From contig NZ_JAUSUH010000002.1 of assembly GCF_030813595.1 (NCBI RefSeq), positions 496,001-560,000 on the forward strand: a DNA stretch of 64,000 nt, written 5' to 3'. The DNA is from Ancylobacter vacuolatus. Its GTDB lineage: Bacteria > Pseudomonadota > Alphaproteobacteria > Rhizobiales > Xanthobacteraceae. The notes under the pieces were generated by a model, which did not search any database, was not told where the DNA came from, and saw nothing but the letters and a program-made list of their open reading frames with translations. Shown here one piece after another: positions 1 to 9,650 of this stretch (positions are counted from its first letter, which is position 1; every line of letters starts with the position of its first letter). The translations under genes were made by a program, and so were the position numbers.

Positions 1-72
1 GAAACGCTCAGGGAAGGCAAGCTCGGTGAAGAGAAAGCCGAGATGAGCGCTGTAGCGGTAGCGTTGTGTCAT
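1..72 (-). CDS. hydroxypyruvate isomerase-like TIM-barrel protein, N-terminal fragment
   Basis: Only the first 24 codons are inside the window; the gene runs off the left edge. The start ATG is at 72 and the peptide begins MTQRYRYSAHLGFLFTELAF, which resembles the beginning of hydroxypyruvate isomerases (Hyi/OtnI, sugar-isomerase TIM barrels that open with a strand followed by an LFTE motif). It lies 73 bases downstream of tctA on the same strand, so it probably belongs to the same catabolic operon. The assignment rests on a short N-terminus and is tentative. Confidence 0.55.
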   Translation of the reverse strand, partial: MTQRYRYSAHLGFLFTELAFPERF

Positions 73-145
73 GGTCGCGGGATCCTGGCCAGGCAATGGG
101 GGCGCCGCTGGTCCGAGGGCCAGCGCGGCATGTCCGCCTGAGGGG

Positions 146-1651
146 TCAGCTGTCTTCCTGGAACGCGCTTTCGCGCTTCTTGCGCAGGGCGGGGGCGATC
201 ATCAGCGCCAGCAGCACGACCGCCACCGCCAGCATCGTGGCGCTGATCGGCCGCGACACGAACACCATCGGGTCGCCTTTCGAGAGCATCATGGCGCGGC
301 GCAGCTCTTCCTCCATCATCGGCCCGAGAATGAGGGCCAGGAGGAGCGGAGCGGGTTCAGCGTCGAGCTTCTTGAAGACGTAGCCGAGGATGCCGAAGCC
401 CGCGAGCAGATAGACATGGAAGGTCGAATTGCTGAGCGTGAACACCCCGATGACGCTGAACAGCACGATCGCCGGGAACATGTAGCGGTAGGGAATGGAG
501 ATCATCTTCACCCACAACCCGACCAGAGGCAGGTTGAGGATGACCAGCATCAGGTTGCCGCACCACATGGAGGCGATGAGGCCCCAGAACAGCGCGGGCT
601 GCTGCACCATCACGCTGGGACCGGGCTGGATGCCCTGGATCATCAACGCGCCGATCATCAGCGCCATGACCGGATTCGACGGGATGCCCAGCGTCAGCAT
701 CGGGATGAACGAGGTCTGCGCCCCGGCATTGTTGGCGGCCTCCGGAGCGGCAACGCCCTCAATGGCGCCCTTGCCGAACTGGGCCGAATTCTTCGACACC
801 CGCTTCTCCAGCGCATAGGCGCTGAAGGAGGAGAGCACCGCGCCGCCGCCGGGAAGGATGCCGAGAACCGAGCCCATGGCCGTCCCGCGCAGGGTTGGGC
901 CGATGATGCGTCGCAGGTCGTCCCGCGTCGGGAACAGGTTCTTCACCTTGGGCATGATGGCCGAGCGGCTGGTTTCGTCTTCCAGATTGGCGACGATCTC
1001 GCCGATGCCGAACAGGCCCATGGCGATGACGACGAAGTCGATGCCGTCGGCGAGCTGAGGTACCTCGAAGGTGAAGCGCGCGATCCCTGAATTGATGTCG
1101 GTCCCCACCACGCCGAGGATCAGCCCGAGCAGGATCATCCCGATCGCATGCAGCAGCGACCCGCTGGCGAGCACCACCGAGGCGATTAGCCCGAGGACCA
1201 TGAGCGAGAAATAGTCCGCCGGCCCGAAGGCGAGCGCCGCGCCCGCCAGCAGCGGGGCGGCAATGGCGATCACCACGGTTGCGATGGTGCCAGCGACGAA
1301 GGACGAGATGGCCGCCGTCGCCAGCGCCCGCCCGGCGTGGCCGGCCCGTGCCATGCGATAGCCGTCGAGCGCGGTGACCACGGAGGAGGATTCGCCGGGC
1401 AGATTGACCAGGATCGCCGTGGTCGATCCACCATATTGCGCCCCGTAGAAAATGCCGGCCAGCATGATGAGCGCAGAATCGGGGGCGAGCCCATAGGTCA
1501 GCGGCAGGAGCATCGCGATCGTCGGGACCGGACCCAGCCCGGGGAGAACGCCGATGGCCGTTCCCAGCAGCACGCCAAGGAGGCAGTAGAGGAGGTTCGT
1601 CGGGTCCAGCGCGACCTGGAGGCCGAGCCCGAGATTGGCGATCACATCCAT
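146..1651 (-). CDS. tctA: tripartite tricarboxylate transporter large permease (TctA family)
   Basis: A 501-residue polytopic inner-membrane protein, the usual length for TctA. It has the family's duplicated glycine/proline motif: GVLPGLGPVPTIAMLLPLTYG near residue 35, repeated as GILPGGGAVLSSFSAYALEK near residue 265. About 11-12 hydrophobic segments span the protein. TctA is the pore of secondary transporters that take up di- or tricarboxylates or other organic acids delivered by a periplasmic TctC protein. It follows tctB by 9 bases. Substrate cannot be read from sequence; the neighbouring 2-hydroxy-acid dehydrogenase suggests an organic acid. Confidence 0.93.
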   Translation of the reverse strand: MDVIANLGLGLQVALDPTNLLYCLLGVLLGTAIGVLPGLGPVPTIAMLLPLTYGLAPDSALIMLAGIFYGAQYGGSTTAILVNLPGESSSVVTALDGYRMARAGHAGRALATAAISSFVAGTIATVVIAIAAPLLAGAALAFGPADYFSLMVLGLIASVVLASGSLLHAIGMILLGLILGVVGTDINSGIARFTFEVPQLADGIDFVVIAMGLFGIGEIVANLEDETSRSAIMPKVKNLFPTRDDLRRIIGPTLRGTAMGSVLGILPGGGAVLSSFSAYALEKRVSKNSAQFGKGAIEGVAAPEAANNAGAQTSFIPMLTLGIPSNPVMALMIGALMIQGIQPGPSVMVQQPALFWGLIASMWCGNLMLVILNLPLVGLWVKMISIPYRYMFPAIVLFSVIGVFTLSNSTFHVYLLAGFGILGYVFKKLDAEPAPLLLALILGPMMEEELRRAMMLSKGDPMVFVSRPISATMLAVAVVLLALMIAPALRKKRESAFQEDS

Positions 1652-1660
1652 GGCGCGTCC

Positions 1661-2128
1661 TCAGAAGTTTGGCAGCAGAGGCCGCAGCCAGGGACCGACC
1701 AGGGGAATCGGCACGTTGAGCATCTGGATGAACACCAGGCAGCAGGTCGCGACGAGCCCCGCTGCGCCCGCGAGCGGGAGCGGGGCGAGCCTGAATTGCC
1801 GGCTAGCCGTCGCCGCCACGAGGACGGTCAGCAGCATCGCCACCGCCCCGCCCAGAGGAACGATGGCAAGGCCGAAGACGAGGATGGCGCCGACGACCGA
1901 GGCAAGTGGCTTTAGCGCCAGGGTACCGATGGGAGCGCCCTCGACCACGAAGGCGCGCACAACCGAGATCAGGCCCACCAGCGCCAGCAGCCCGGTCAGC
2001 ACGGCGGGGAAATAGCCGGGCCCCATATGCGTCGCGGTCCCGAGACGGTAGTCGCGTGCCACAGCAAAGCCGACAAGGCCGATGACGAGGTAGATCGCGC
2101 CGGTCCAGAAATCCTTTGGAGCCTTCAT
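1661..2128 (-). CDS. tctB: tripartite tricarboxylate transporter small permease (TctB family)
   Basis: A 155-residue protein starting MKAPKDFWTGAIYLVIGLVG. The frame is open further upstream, but this ATG is where TctB homology begins. It has four predicted hydrophobic helices and the family's early GPGYFP motif (here MGPGYFPAVLTGLLALVGL). TctB is the small membrane subunit that pairs with TctA. It sits between tctC and tctA in the standard order, so the three form one transport operon. Confidence 0.9.
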   Translation of the reverse strand: MKAPKDFWTGAIYLVIGLVGFAVARDYRLGTATHMGPGYFPAVLTGLLALVGLISVVRAFVVEGAPIGTLALKPLASVVGAILVFGLAIVPLGGAVAMLLTVLVAATASRQFRLAPLPLAGAAGLVATCCLVFIQMLNVPIPLVGPWLRPLLPNF

Positions 2129-2231
2129 TGGCCGATATTCCCGGTAGCTGTCCGTGGGTCGAAGGCGCGCGCTGTCGGGCCCGGCTGCGCCCGGGTCCGA
2201 CAGCGGCAAGGAGCGCCCTCGGCGAGCGCGC

Positions 2232-3206
2232 CTACTGGTTCTTCCAGGGATTGGTCTTCCACATCTCGTTCAGCCGCGCATCAATGCCGAGCACCGACGT
2301 GCGGTACTCATCGCCATACAGGCCATGGATCGGCGCATTCAGCTTCTTGGCGGTCTCCTTGAATTCGGGATCCTCCATCGCCGCCTTGAAGGCCGCAACC
2401 AGCTTGGCCTGAATATCGGCGGGCAGGCCGGGAGGAGCCACCACCCCGCGCTGGGCGCCGACGGTGAAGGCGTAGCCGCCCTCGCGGAAGGTGGGCACGT
2501 CGGGCAGGCTGGCGCTGCGGGCGTCGCCCGCCTGGGCCAGCACCCGGACGGTGCCATCGGCCACCGGCTGGACAAATTCGCTGACGTTCAGCGCCGAGAC
2601 GTCGATATGGCCGCCCTGCAGCGCCGTGTTGACCGGGGCCGAGCCGTTGAATGGGATGACATTGAACGCGACGCCCGCCGCCTGCTGCAGCTCAAGCGTG
2701 GTCAGGTGGTCGTCGCCGCCGACGCCGGTATGGCCGATGCTGACGCTCTCCGGCGACGCCTTGAGGCGTGCGATCAGGTCCGGCAGGTCCTTGATGTCGG
2801 AGGAGGCCTTCACCGCAATCGCGCCCGGATCGTCCATCACATTGGCGATATAGGTGAATTCATCGACCTTGTAGCGCACCGGGCGGTCGAAGGGGATGGT
2901 CATCATCGCCGGCGAGGTGACGCCGATGAGCGTATAGCCGTCCGGGGCGGCGGCGAAGCCATATTCCATGCCGATCTGACTGCCGGCGCCGGGGCGGTTC
3001 TCGATGACGATATTGGCGCCGGGCAGATGCTTTTGCACAAACGGCACGATCAGCCGCGCCATCTGGTCTACCCCGCCGCCGGGCGGAAACGGCACGACCA
3101 GCATGATCGGCTTTTCCGTCGGCCAGCCGCCAGCGGCCAGCGCCGGGCCCGTTGCGAGCGAGGCGGCGGCAAGGCCGAGCGCCACGAAATGCCTGCGATT
3201 GATCAT
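2232..3206 (-). CDS. tctC: tripartite tricarboxylate transporter substrate-binding protein (TctC/Bug family)
   Basis: A 324-residue periplasmic solute receptor. The N-terminus MINRRHFVALGLAAASLATG is an export signal with a twin-arginine-like RRHF motif and an ALA-A cleavage site near residue 25. The mature part opens with the Bug-family signature VVPFPPGGGVDQMAR, and the loop binding the ligand carboxylate is recognisable further on (HTGVGGDDHLTTLELQQAAG). First gene of the transporter set. A 284-base gap with an AT-rich stretch separates it from the racemase-family gene upstream, so it may have its own promoter. Confidence 0.92.
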   Translation of the reverse strand: MINRRHFVALGLAAASLATGPALAAGGWPTEKPIMLVVPFPPGGGVDQMARLIVPFVQKHLPGANIVIENRPGAGSQIGMEYGFAAAPDGYTLIGVTSPAMMTIPFDRPVRYKVDEFTYIANVMDDPGAIAVKASSDIKDLPDLIARLKASPESVSIGHTGVGGDDHLTTLELQQAAGVAFNVIPFNGSAPVNTALQGGHIDVSALNVSEFVQPVADGTVRVLAQAGDARSASLPDVPTFREGGYAFTVGAQRGVVAPPGLPADIQAKLVAAFKAAMEDPEFKETAKKLNAPIHGLYGDEYRTSVLGIDARLNEMWKTNPWKNQ

Positions 3207-3490
3207 TCTTGTTCCTCCCAGGGATATATTTGTTGCGCCGGTCGAGGGCGATGACGGGCCTTAAGACGGCCTTGGGCAATGCGTTCTCTGGGCGCTGGCG
3301 ACGCGCCCTGCGGCGATAGTTTCAGCCCCCTTCCCAGGGCGCCCAGCCTGACCGAAACGTTCCCGGAGAAATCGCACAGAACGAAATGTAAAAAAACTTT
3401 CTTTGTCTAGCTTCATTCGTCAGAAACCCTTATGTCCCGCCGCATCCCGATGATGCCCTGGGCCCGCAACGGGCTCTGTGATGACGCCGA
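3207..3490. promoter_or_regulatory. intergenic region upstream of tctC
   Basis: No gene is seen. The sequence becomes AT-rich around 3383-3420, unlike its surroundings, and contains CTTTGTC at 3401-3407. The same heptamer occurs at 6300-6306 in the divergent LysR promoter region. This suggests a second promoter for the tct genes under the same regulator; that is inference. Confidence 0.4.
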
Positions 3491-4171
3491 TCAGCGCGGC
3501 AGTCCCCCCTGCACCAGCGCGCGCATCCGCAGCACAGCGGCGTCCGGCGCGGAAAGCACTGGGATGGTCACGACGGCCCGAACCGCCTCGGCGGCGCGCG
3601 AGGTCGAGAAATGCGCGAGCATGATCGCGTCGTGACCGGCGAAGCGCGGCGCCAGCTCGGCGACTAGCCGGTTATGGGTCGCCGCATCGCCCTGGCGCAA
3701 CCGGTCGATCGCGTCGGGCACCACGATGGTATCGAGTGTCGCCGGCGTGCCCGCCTCGGCGACGAAATGCTCGAACTCCTCCGTCATCGTTGCCACGGCC
3801 GGCGCGAAGGTCGCGAGCATGCCGATCCGACCTCCCGCGGCGATGGCTTCCCGGAACATCGCCTCATTCGGCTTCAGCACCGGGATCGCGAGCTCGGCGC
3901 TCATCCGGTCGATCGCCGGCCCGAAGGCCGAGCAGGTGATCAGGATGCCGTCCGCTCCCATCCGACCCGCATAGCGTCCCAGATCGACAAAGCGGTCGCT
4001 GAGGGCGTCAGAGAGTTCGGGGCCTTCCTTGGCCCGGTCGGCAGAGAGCCCATCGTCGAGCAGGTTGATCGCCTCCGCCTCCGGCCATAGCCGGGCCATG
4101 GAGGACTTGATCGGCTCCATGGCGACGGGCGTGGCGTGGAACAGGACGATGCGGGGCATGGCGGTGCTCAT
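3491..4171 (-). CDS. Asp/Glu/hydantoin racemase-family protein
   Basis: A 226-residue protein of the aspartate/glutamate racemase superfamily, which includes maleate isomerase and arylmalonate decarboxylase. One catalytic cysteine is evident at residue 80 in ITCSAFGPAI. The second canonical cysteine, expected near residue 186, is absent (MLAHFSTSRAA). A two-base racemase is therefore unlikely; a one-cysteine decarboxylase, isomerase or lyase-like activity is more plausible, as in the AMDase-like branch. It lies 12 bases downstream of the binding-protein-like gene on the same strand. Substrate unknown. Confidence 0.8.
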   Translation of the reverse strand: MSTAMPRIVLFHATPVAMEPIKSSMARLWPEAEAINLLDDGLSADRAKEGPELSDALSDRFVDLGRYAGRMGADGILITCSAFGPAIDRMSAELAIPVLKPNEAMFREAIAAGGRIGMLATFAPAVATMTEEFEHFVAEAGTPATLDTIVVPDAIDRLRQGDAATHNRLVAELAPRFAGHDAIMLAHFSTSRAAEAVRAVVTIPVLSAPDAAVLRMRALVQGGLPR

Positions 4172-4183
4172 GGCGTGGTCCTC

Positions 4184-4894
4184 TCAGCCGACCGGGCGGT
4201 CGAAGCGGGCGATGAGCCCACCTTCGGAATAGGCGCTATGCGCCGCGGCGGAGGTCAGATGGGCGAGGAAGGCCTGCGCCGCTGCCGGCTCGCGCGCCTC
4301 GCGGAAGATCGCCGCCGAGAAATCGGTCGGCGCCTGCACCTCGTCCGGGAACGCGCCGATGACCTCCACCCCGTCCACCGACATCAGCTCGCTCACCTGC
4401 TGCACGGCGAATTCGGCCTCGCCGGAGAGGATCTTCTCGCCGGTAAACCCTGCCGGAACGACCACCGCCTTGGCGTTGATCTCGTCGGCGATGCCGAGTT
4501 GGGCGATCAACCTGGCGAAGTAGATGCCGCTCGCACCGGTCCTTGAATAGGCGATGGAGGGCGCGTCCAGCAGGACCTGCCGGAAGCGGTCGGGGGTCGA
4601 GATGTCCGGCGGGATGGCGCCCGCGCGCATTCCGAGGCCGACGCGGGCCTGAGCGATCGGCGTCACGCTTTCGGCCAGCACGATTCCCGCCGCCACGAGC
4701 TCGGCCATCGGGCCGTCGATCAGTACGATCGCGTCCGCGCGTGCCCCAGCCTCGACCTCGCGCATCAGCACCGTCGTCGGGCTCCACGCGACCTCGATCT
4801 CCCTGCCGAGCTCCCGCCAGGCCGGCAGGATCCGGCTCTTGAAGGCCTTCTCGACCGCCAATGTGCTCATCAGCCTGAGGCTACTTCCGGCCAT
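4184..4894 (-). CDS. ModA-like substrate-binding-fold protein without a signal peptide
   Basis: A 236-residue protein resembling ModA-type (PBP2) molybdate-binding proteins, with the pattern LMSTLAVEKAF, then SGEAEFAVQQVSELM and a late AQAFLAHLTS helix. ATG 4894 is preferred because AAAGGACA precedes it as a ribosome site and it begins 10 bases after the upstream stop; ATG 4870 is an alternative. Neither start gives a hydrophobic signal sequence, so it is probably cytosolic, and no ABC permease or ATPase is nearby. It may be an intracellular ligand-binding or enzyme-like derivative serving the operon. Function not assigned. Confidence 0.7.
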   Translation of the reverse strand: MAGSSLRLMSTLAVEKAFKSRILPAWRELGREIEVAWSPTTVLMREVEAGARADAIVLIDGPMAELVAAGIVLAESVTPIAQARVGLGMRAGAIPPDISTPDRFRQVLLDAPSIAYSRTGASGIYFARLIAQLGIADEINAKAVVVPAGFTGEKILSGEAEFAVQQVSELMSVDGVEVIGAFPDEVQAPTDFSAAIFREAREPAAAQAFLAHLTSAAAHSAYSEGGLIARFDRPVG

Positions 4895-4904
4895 GGAATG
4901 TCCT

Positions 4905-6137
4905 TTACCTGAGAAGATCCGAGGTGATCTCGGACCGATTGCGTGTGCCGAGCAGGGCCATGTCGCGGTTGATCTCGTCGATGAGCAGACCGATCGCGTG
5001 CTCGACGGCGTCCGCGCCGCCGATGCTCGCCGCATAGAGGAAGGGACGGCCGACGAAGACGAAATCCGCGCCGAGCGCCAGCGCCTTCAGCACATCCGTG
5101 CCACGGCGGACGCCGCCGTCGATCATCGTGACGAGCCCGGTCTTCGCCGCCACGATTTCCGGCAGCATGTCGATCGGCGCCACCGCGTAATCCAGCTGGC
5201 GGCCGCCATGGTTGGAGAGGATCACCCCGTCGGCACCCGCGTCCTTCGCCTTGAGAACGTCGCCGAGGCTGAGCACGCCCTTGATGACAAGCTTGCCCTG
5301 CCACATCCGCCGGATCGCCGCGACATGGCTCCAGGCAAGCTGGTCGCGGCTGTTGATGTTGCGCACGGCGTGCTGCGAGAACATCGGCGGCCCCCGGTGC
5401 GCGTCCATGTTTTCGAAATGCGGGATGCCGTGCCGCAGCACCGTCCGCAGAATCGTTCCGCAAAGCCAGGAGGGATGCAGCATGCTGTCCAGCACCGTCT
5501 GGGGCGTGATCTTGATCGGCATGGAGAAGCCGTTGCGCAGGTTGTTTTCGCGGTTGGAGGGCACCGGATGGTCGGCCGTCACCACCAGCGTGCCAAAACC
5601 CGCATCCGCCACCCGTTTCACCATCGGCTCGATGCGCGCGAGATCGCCGGCAAGATAGGCCTGGAACCAGGCGTCGGGATTTTCCCGCTGCACCTCCTCA
5701 AGGGCAATGAGCGAGGATGCGCTCAGGATCATCGGCACGCCGGTGTTGCGCGCCGCCCGCGCCAGGGCGAGGTCGCCGCGATAGGCGACCATGGCGGCGC
5801 CGCCGAACGGGCAGATGCCGATGGGAGCGCTGTAGTCGGTACCGAACAGGCGCGTCGATGTCGTCCGGCCGGACACGTCCATCAAGGTGCGTGGCAGCAG
5901 GGCGATCCGGTCGTAGCCGGCACGGCTCTGGCGCAGCGCCGAACCCGTTTCCGACGCCCCCGAGACGAAGCCGTAGACCATACGCGGCAGATGACGTCGG
6001 GCGGCCTTCTCGAAGTCATCCAGCGCGAGCAGCTTGCGAAAGCGGCGCGCCGTCGGCGTCGCGGGCTTCGATGCGTGGACGGCGCGGGGCGGCGCGACGA
6101 GGGGCGCCGCCTGTGCCGCAGCTGTGTTGGTGTCCAT
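4905..6137 (-). CDS. FMN-dependent alpha-hydroxy-acid dehydrogenase/oxidase (lactate dehydrogenase family)
   Basis: A 410-residue TIM-barrel flavoenzyme of the L-lactate dehydrogenase / glycolate oxidase / mandelate dehydrogenase family, which oxidises 2-hydroxy acids to 2-oxo acids. The active-site motif SNHGGRQLD carries the catalytic His and substrate-binding Arg, followed by the FMN-phosphate motif DGGVRRGTDVLKALALGADFVFVGRP. The start at 6137 (MDTNTAAAQ) follows a GGGAG ribosome site; the open frame further upstream lacks homology. There is an extra N-terminal Ala/Pro-rich stretch of about 30 residues. First gene of the minus-strand operon and divergent from the LysR gene. Substrate unknown. 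Confidence 0.88.
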   Translation of the reverse strand: MDTNTAAAQAAPLVAPPRAVHASKPATPTARRFRKLLALDDFEKAARRHLPRMVYGFVSGASETGSALRQSRAGYDRIALLPRTLMDVSGRTTSTRLFGTDYSAPIGICPFGGAAMVAYRGDLALARAARNTGVPMILSASSLIALEEVQRENPDAWFQAYLAGDLARIEPMVKRVADAGFGTLVVTADHPVPSNRENNLRNGFSMPIKITPQTVLDSMLHPSWLCGTILRTVLRHGIPHFENMDAHRGPPMFSQHAVRNINSRDQLAWSHVAAIRRMWQGKLVIKGVLSLGDVLKAKDAGADGVILSNHGGRQLDYAVAPIDMLPEIVAAKTGLVTMIDGGVRRGTDVLKALALGADFVFVGRPFLYAASIGGADAVEHAIGLLIDEINRDMALLGTRNRSEITSDLLR

Positions 6138-6263
6138 CTGGCGCTCCCAGCGTTGTCGAGGCGTGTGGAGGGCCGACGGCCAAATTCTGCGCGAGGCCTC
6201 GGGAGCCGGGCTCGACGCTCTCCACGTGGGCCCAACATACCCAGCCGGCAACAGAAGAAAATC

Positions 6264-6310
6264 TGGCTTTGCCTTTCATTAAATCAAACAAAATATTGGC
6301 TTTGTCCTTG
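6264..6310. promoter_or_regulatory. direct repeat in divergent dehydrogenase/LysR promoter region
   Basis: TGGCTTTG occurs at 6264-6271 and 6297-6304, 33 bases apart (about three helical turns), in an AT-rich patch within the 231-base gap between two divergent genes. TTGACA-like sequence at 6308-6313 may be a -35 for the LysR gene. The spacing suggests a regulator-binding site, most likely for the LysR protein encoded next to it. Confidence 0.45.
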
Positions 6311-6368
6311 ACATGGGGAACGCCGGACGGTCTCGTCGAGCCTCGCCAGCAGCAAGCGTCAAGGGCCC

Positions 6369-7253
6369 GTGGACACGCATTTTCTGGAAAGCTTCGTGAC
6401 CGTCGCCGAACTCGGCTCCTTTGCCGAGGCGGCGAGGAAGCTTGGGCTGACGGCCTCGGCGGTCTCCCAGCGCATCCGCGCCCTTGAGCAGGAGATGAAC
6501 ATCGCGCTGGTGGTGCGCTCGGGTCGCACTGTCGTGCCGACGCCGCCGGGTGCCGCGCTGCTGCCGGAAGCCAAGAAGGCGTTGCTGGCGATCAACAATC
6601 TGCGTTTGCTGGCCGCCGACGGCGCCGCCTGGGGCGAGTTCAAGATCGGGGTCTTCACCTCGGCCTTGACCGGCCTGCTTCCCCAGATCCTCGAAAAGCT
6701 GGTCCCAGAGCTGCCGACCGTCGATTTCCACATCCTCCGGGCGGCCTCGGTGGATCTCTACGCCCAGGTCCTGGAGGGGCGCGTCGATGCCGCGATCGTG
6801 CTCAACCCGAGCTTCGTTCTCCCGAAATCGCTCGAATGGTGCCAGCTCCGCAAGGAACCTCTGATCGCGATCACCCCCGCAGACGTTACGGAAACCGACA
6901 TCGGCCAGCTCCTCGCCGACCATAAGTTCATCCGTTACGACCGTAACAACTGGGGCGGCCGGCTCGCCAGCCGCTATCTCGACGATCACGGATTGAAGCC
7001 GCGCGAGCGCCTTGAACTGGATTCGCTGGAAGCCATCACCATCATGGTCAGCCGGGGCCTGGGCGTCTCGATCATTCCGGACTGGCCGCCGCCCTGGCCG
7101 GAGGGCGTTCGGCTGAACAAGATCGTACTGGACGATCGCGACTATGCCCGCGATCTCGGCCTGCTCTGGCCGCGCGCCTCGCCGAAGATCGTGATCATCG
7201 ATGCCTTTCTGAAGCATGCGCGTGCCGCCTGCGCCGCGCTTCATTCGGGCTGA
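6369..7253 (+). CDS. LysR-family transcriptional regulator
   Basis: A 294-residue LysR protein starting with GTG at 6369. The winged-helix domain is clear at residues 1-60 (FLESFVTVAELGSFAEAARK, then LTASAVSQRIRALEQ), followed by an effector-binding domain to the C-terminus. It is transcribed away from the dehydrogenase/racemase/tct operon across a 231-base shared promoter region, the usual arrangement for a LysR activator of an adjacent catabolic operon. Effector unknown, probably the substrate or an intermediate. Confidence 0.9.
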   Translation: MDTHFLESFVTVAELGSFAEAARKLGLTASAVSQRIRALEQEMNIALVVRSGRTVVPTPPGAALLPEAKKALLAINNLRLLAADGAAWGEFKIGVFTSALTGLLPQILEKLVPELPTVDFHILRAASVDLYAQVLEGRVDAAIVLNPSFVLPKSLEWCQLRKEPLIAITPADVTETDIGQLLADHKFIRYDRNNWGGRLASRYLDDHGLKPRERLELDSLEAITIMVSRGLGVSIIPDWPPPWPEGVRLNKIVLDDRDYARDLGLLWPRASPKIVIIDAFLKHARAACAALHSG

Positions 7254-7325
7254 GCTTCGTCACCAGATTGCCCCCGGATGCCCGCAGCTGCACCATGCCA
7301 CTGCCGGACGAGGACGCTGCAGGGT

Positions 7326-7403
7326 GTGCAGGAACTCACCCTGCAGCGCCGCACCATCGATGAGTTGCCGTCGAAATGCCGCGCCGTCTTTCTGCAGAGG
7401 TGG
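7326..7403 (+). pseudogene. remnant of an ECF sigma factor (region 4 fragment)
   Basis: The stretch encodes QRRTIDELPSKCRAVFLQR, which resembles the helix entering region 4 of FecI-type ECF sigma factors (pattern IDxLPxxCRxVFLLR). The similarity stops on both sides and no intact gene surrounds it. It is adjacent to another fragment at 7468-7584, so the 394-base gap appears to be a graveyard of decayed genes. Confidence 0.4.
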
Positions 7404-7467
7404 GCCCCGCCTGGTGGTGCGCCATGTAGCGCTCTGCGGCCGCCTCGGGGGCTGGTGGTGAGATCAG

Positions 7468-7584
7468 GTCGAACGGCCGGTCTATGAGGACGTGATCGGC
7501 ACTTCCACCCTCGCCAACGGCCGCGACGCCTCGAACTCGGCGTCGTTCCAGGCGATCAAGACCGGCATCAATTACCGCTTCTGA
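7468..7584 (+). pseudogene. C-terminal remnant of an outer-membrane beta-barrel (porin-like) protein
   Basis: Thirty-eight codons ending SASFQAIKTGINYRF and a stop. Termination in an aromatic residue after a GINYRF strand is characteristic of the last strand of outer-membrane barrels, the C-terminal Phe assembly signal. A stop codon (7459-7461) lies just upstream in frame, and no start or remaining barrel is present, so this is a truncated relic. Confidence 0.45.
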
Positions 7585-7591
7585 GATCGAC

Positions 7592-7629
7592 GCGCCCCCG
7601 TCCCGGCGTGATCGGGCCGGAGCGGGGGC
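7592..7629. terminator. GC-rich hairpin, probable transcription terminator
   Basis: GCCCCCG-TC-CCGGC pairs with CCGG-AG-CGGGGGC across a short loop. It lies just downstream of the S-formylglutathione hydrolase gene on the minus strand. No long T-tract follows, so termination strength is uncertain. Confidence 0.4.
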
Positions 7630-7647
7630 GGGCGGGGGCGGGATGCC

Positions 7648-8495
7648 TCAGCGGCCGAGGCGGGCGGCGTGCCAGGCGATATGGTCGGCCATGAAGGTGG
7701 AGATGAAGAAATAGGAATGGTCATAGCCCTCGCGCAGATTGAGCGTGAGGGGGATGCCGGCGCTCGCGCAGGCGGCGGCCAAAAGCTGCGGCCGCAGCCC
7801 GGTCTCCAGGAACGGATCGGCCGAGCCCTGGTCGACCAGGAACTCCGGGAAGCGCTTTCCGTCCTCGATCAGCGCCACCGCGTCATAGGCCCGCCAGACG
7901 CCTGCATCCGTGCCGAGATATTTCTCCAGCGCCGGGCGAGACCAGTCCGCCGTGCTCGGCTCGGTGATCGGCGCGAAGGCCGAGCAGCTCTTGAAGCGGT
8001 CGGGGTGCTTCAGCGCGATGGTCAGCGCGCCGTGCCCGCCCATGGAATGACCGAATATACTTTGCCGGCTCATATCCGCCGGGAATTCGGCGGCGATAAG
8101 CGCGGAGAGTTCCTCGACGATGTAGGAGTACATCCGGTAATGCGTGGCGTAGGGCGCCTGCGTGGCGTCGAGATAGAAGCCGGCACCGGAGCCAAACTGC
8201 CAGTTGCCCGGCTCGTCCGGCACCTCTTCGCCGCGCGGGCTGGTGTCCGGTGCGACAAGGATGACGCCATGGGCGGCCGCGGCGGCGCGGTACTCACCTT
8301 TCTCCATCACATTGGCATGGCTGCAGGTGAGGCCCGACAGATACCACAGGACCGGCACGGGCCCATTGGCCGCCTGTGGCGGCACGAAGACGGCGAAGGT
8401 CATCGGCGTGCCGGTGGCCTTCGACTCGTGCCGATAGACCCCCTGCACACCGCCATGCGACTTCGCGGTGCTGATCGTTTCCATCAAAGCGCCCA

Positions 8496-8496
<1 letters not shown>
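7648..8496 (-). CDS. fghA: S-formylglutathione hydrolase
   Basis: A 282-residue esterase-D family enzyme that hydrolyses S-formylglutathione to formate and glutathione, the second step of glutathione-dependent formaldehyde oxidation. The nucleophile elbow GHSMGGHGAL places the catalytic serine at residue 151; the acid is in QGSADPF and the histidine in YDHSYFF near the C-terminus. WYLSGLTCSH near residue 51 is typical of the family. The start codon overlaps the stop of the upstream dehydrogenase (TGATG), so the two are translationally coupled. Confidence 0.96.
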
Positions 8497-9623
<1,127 letters not shown>

Positions 9624-9650
9624 GGACTTCTCCCTCTCGGATCTGGTCGG

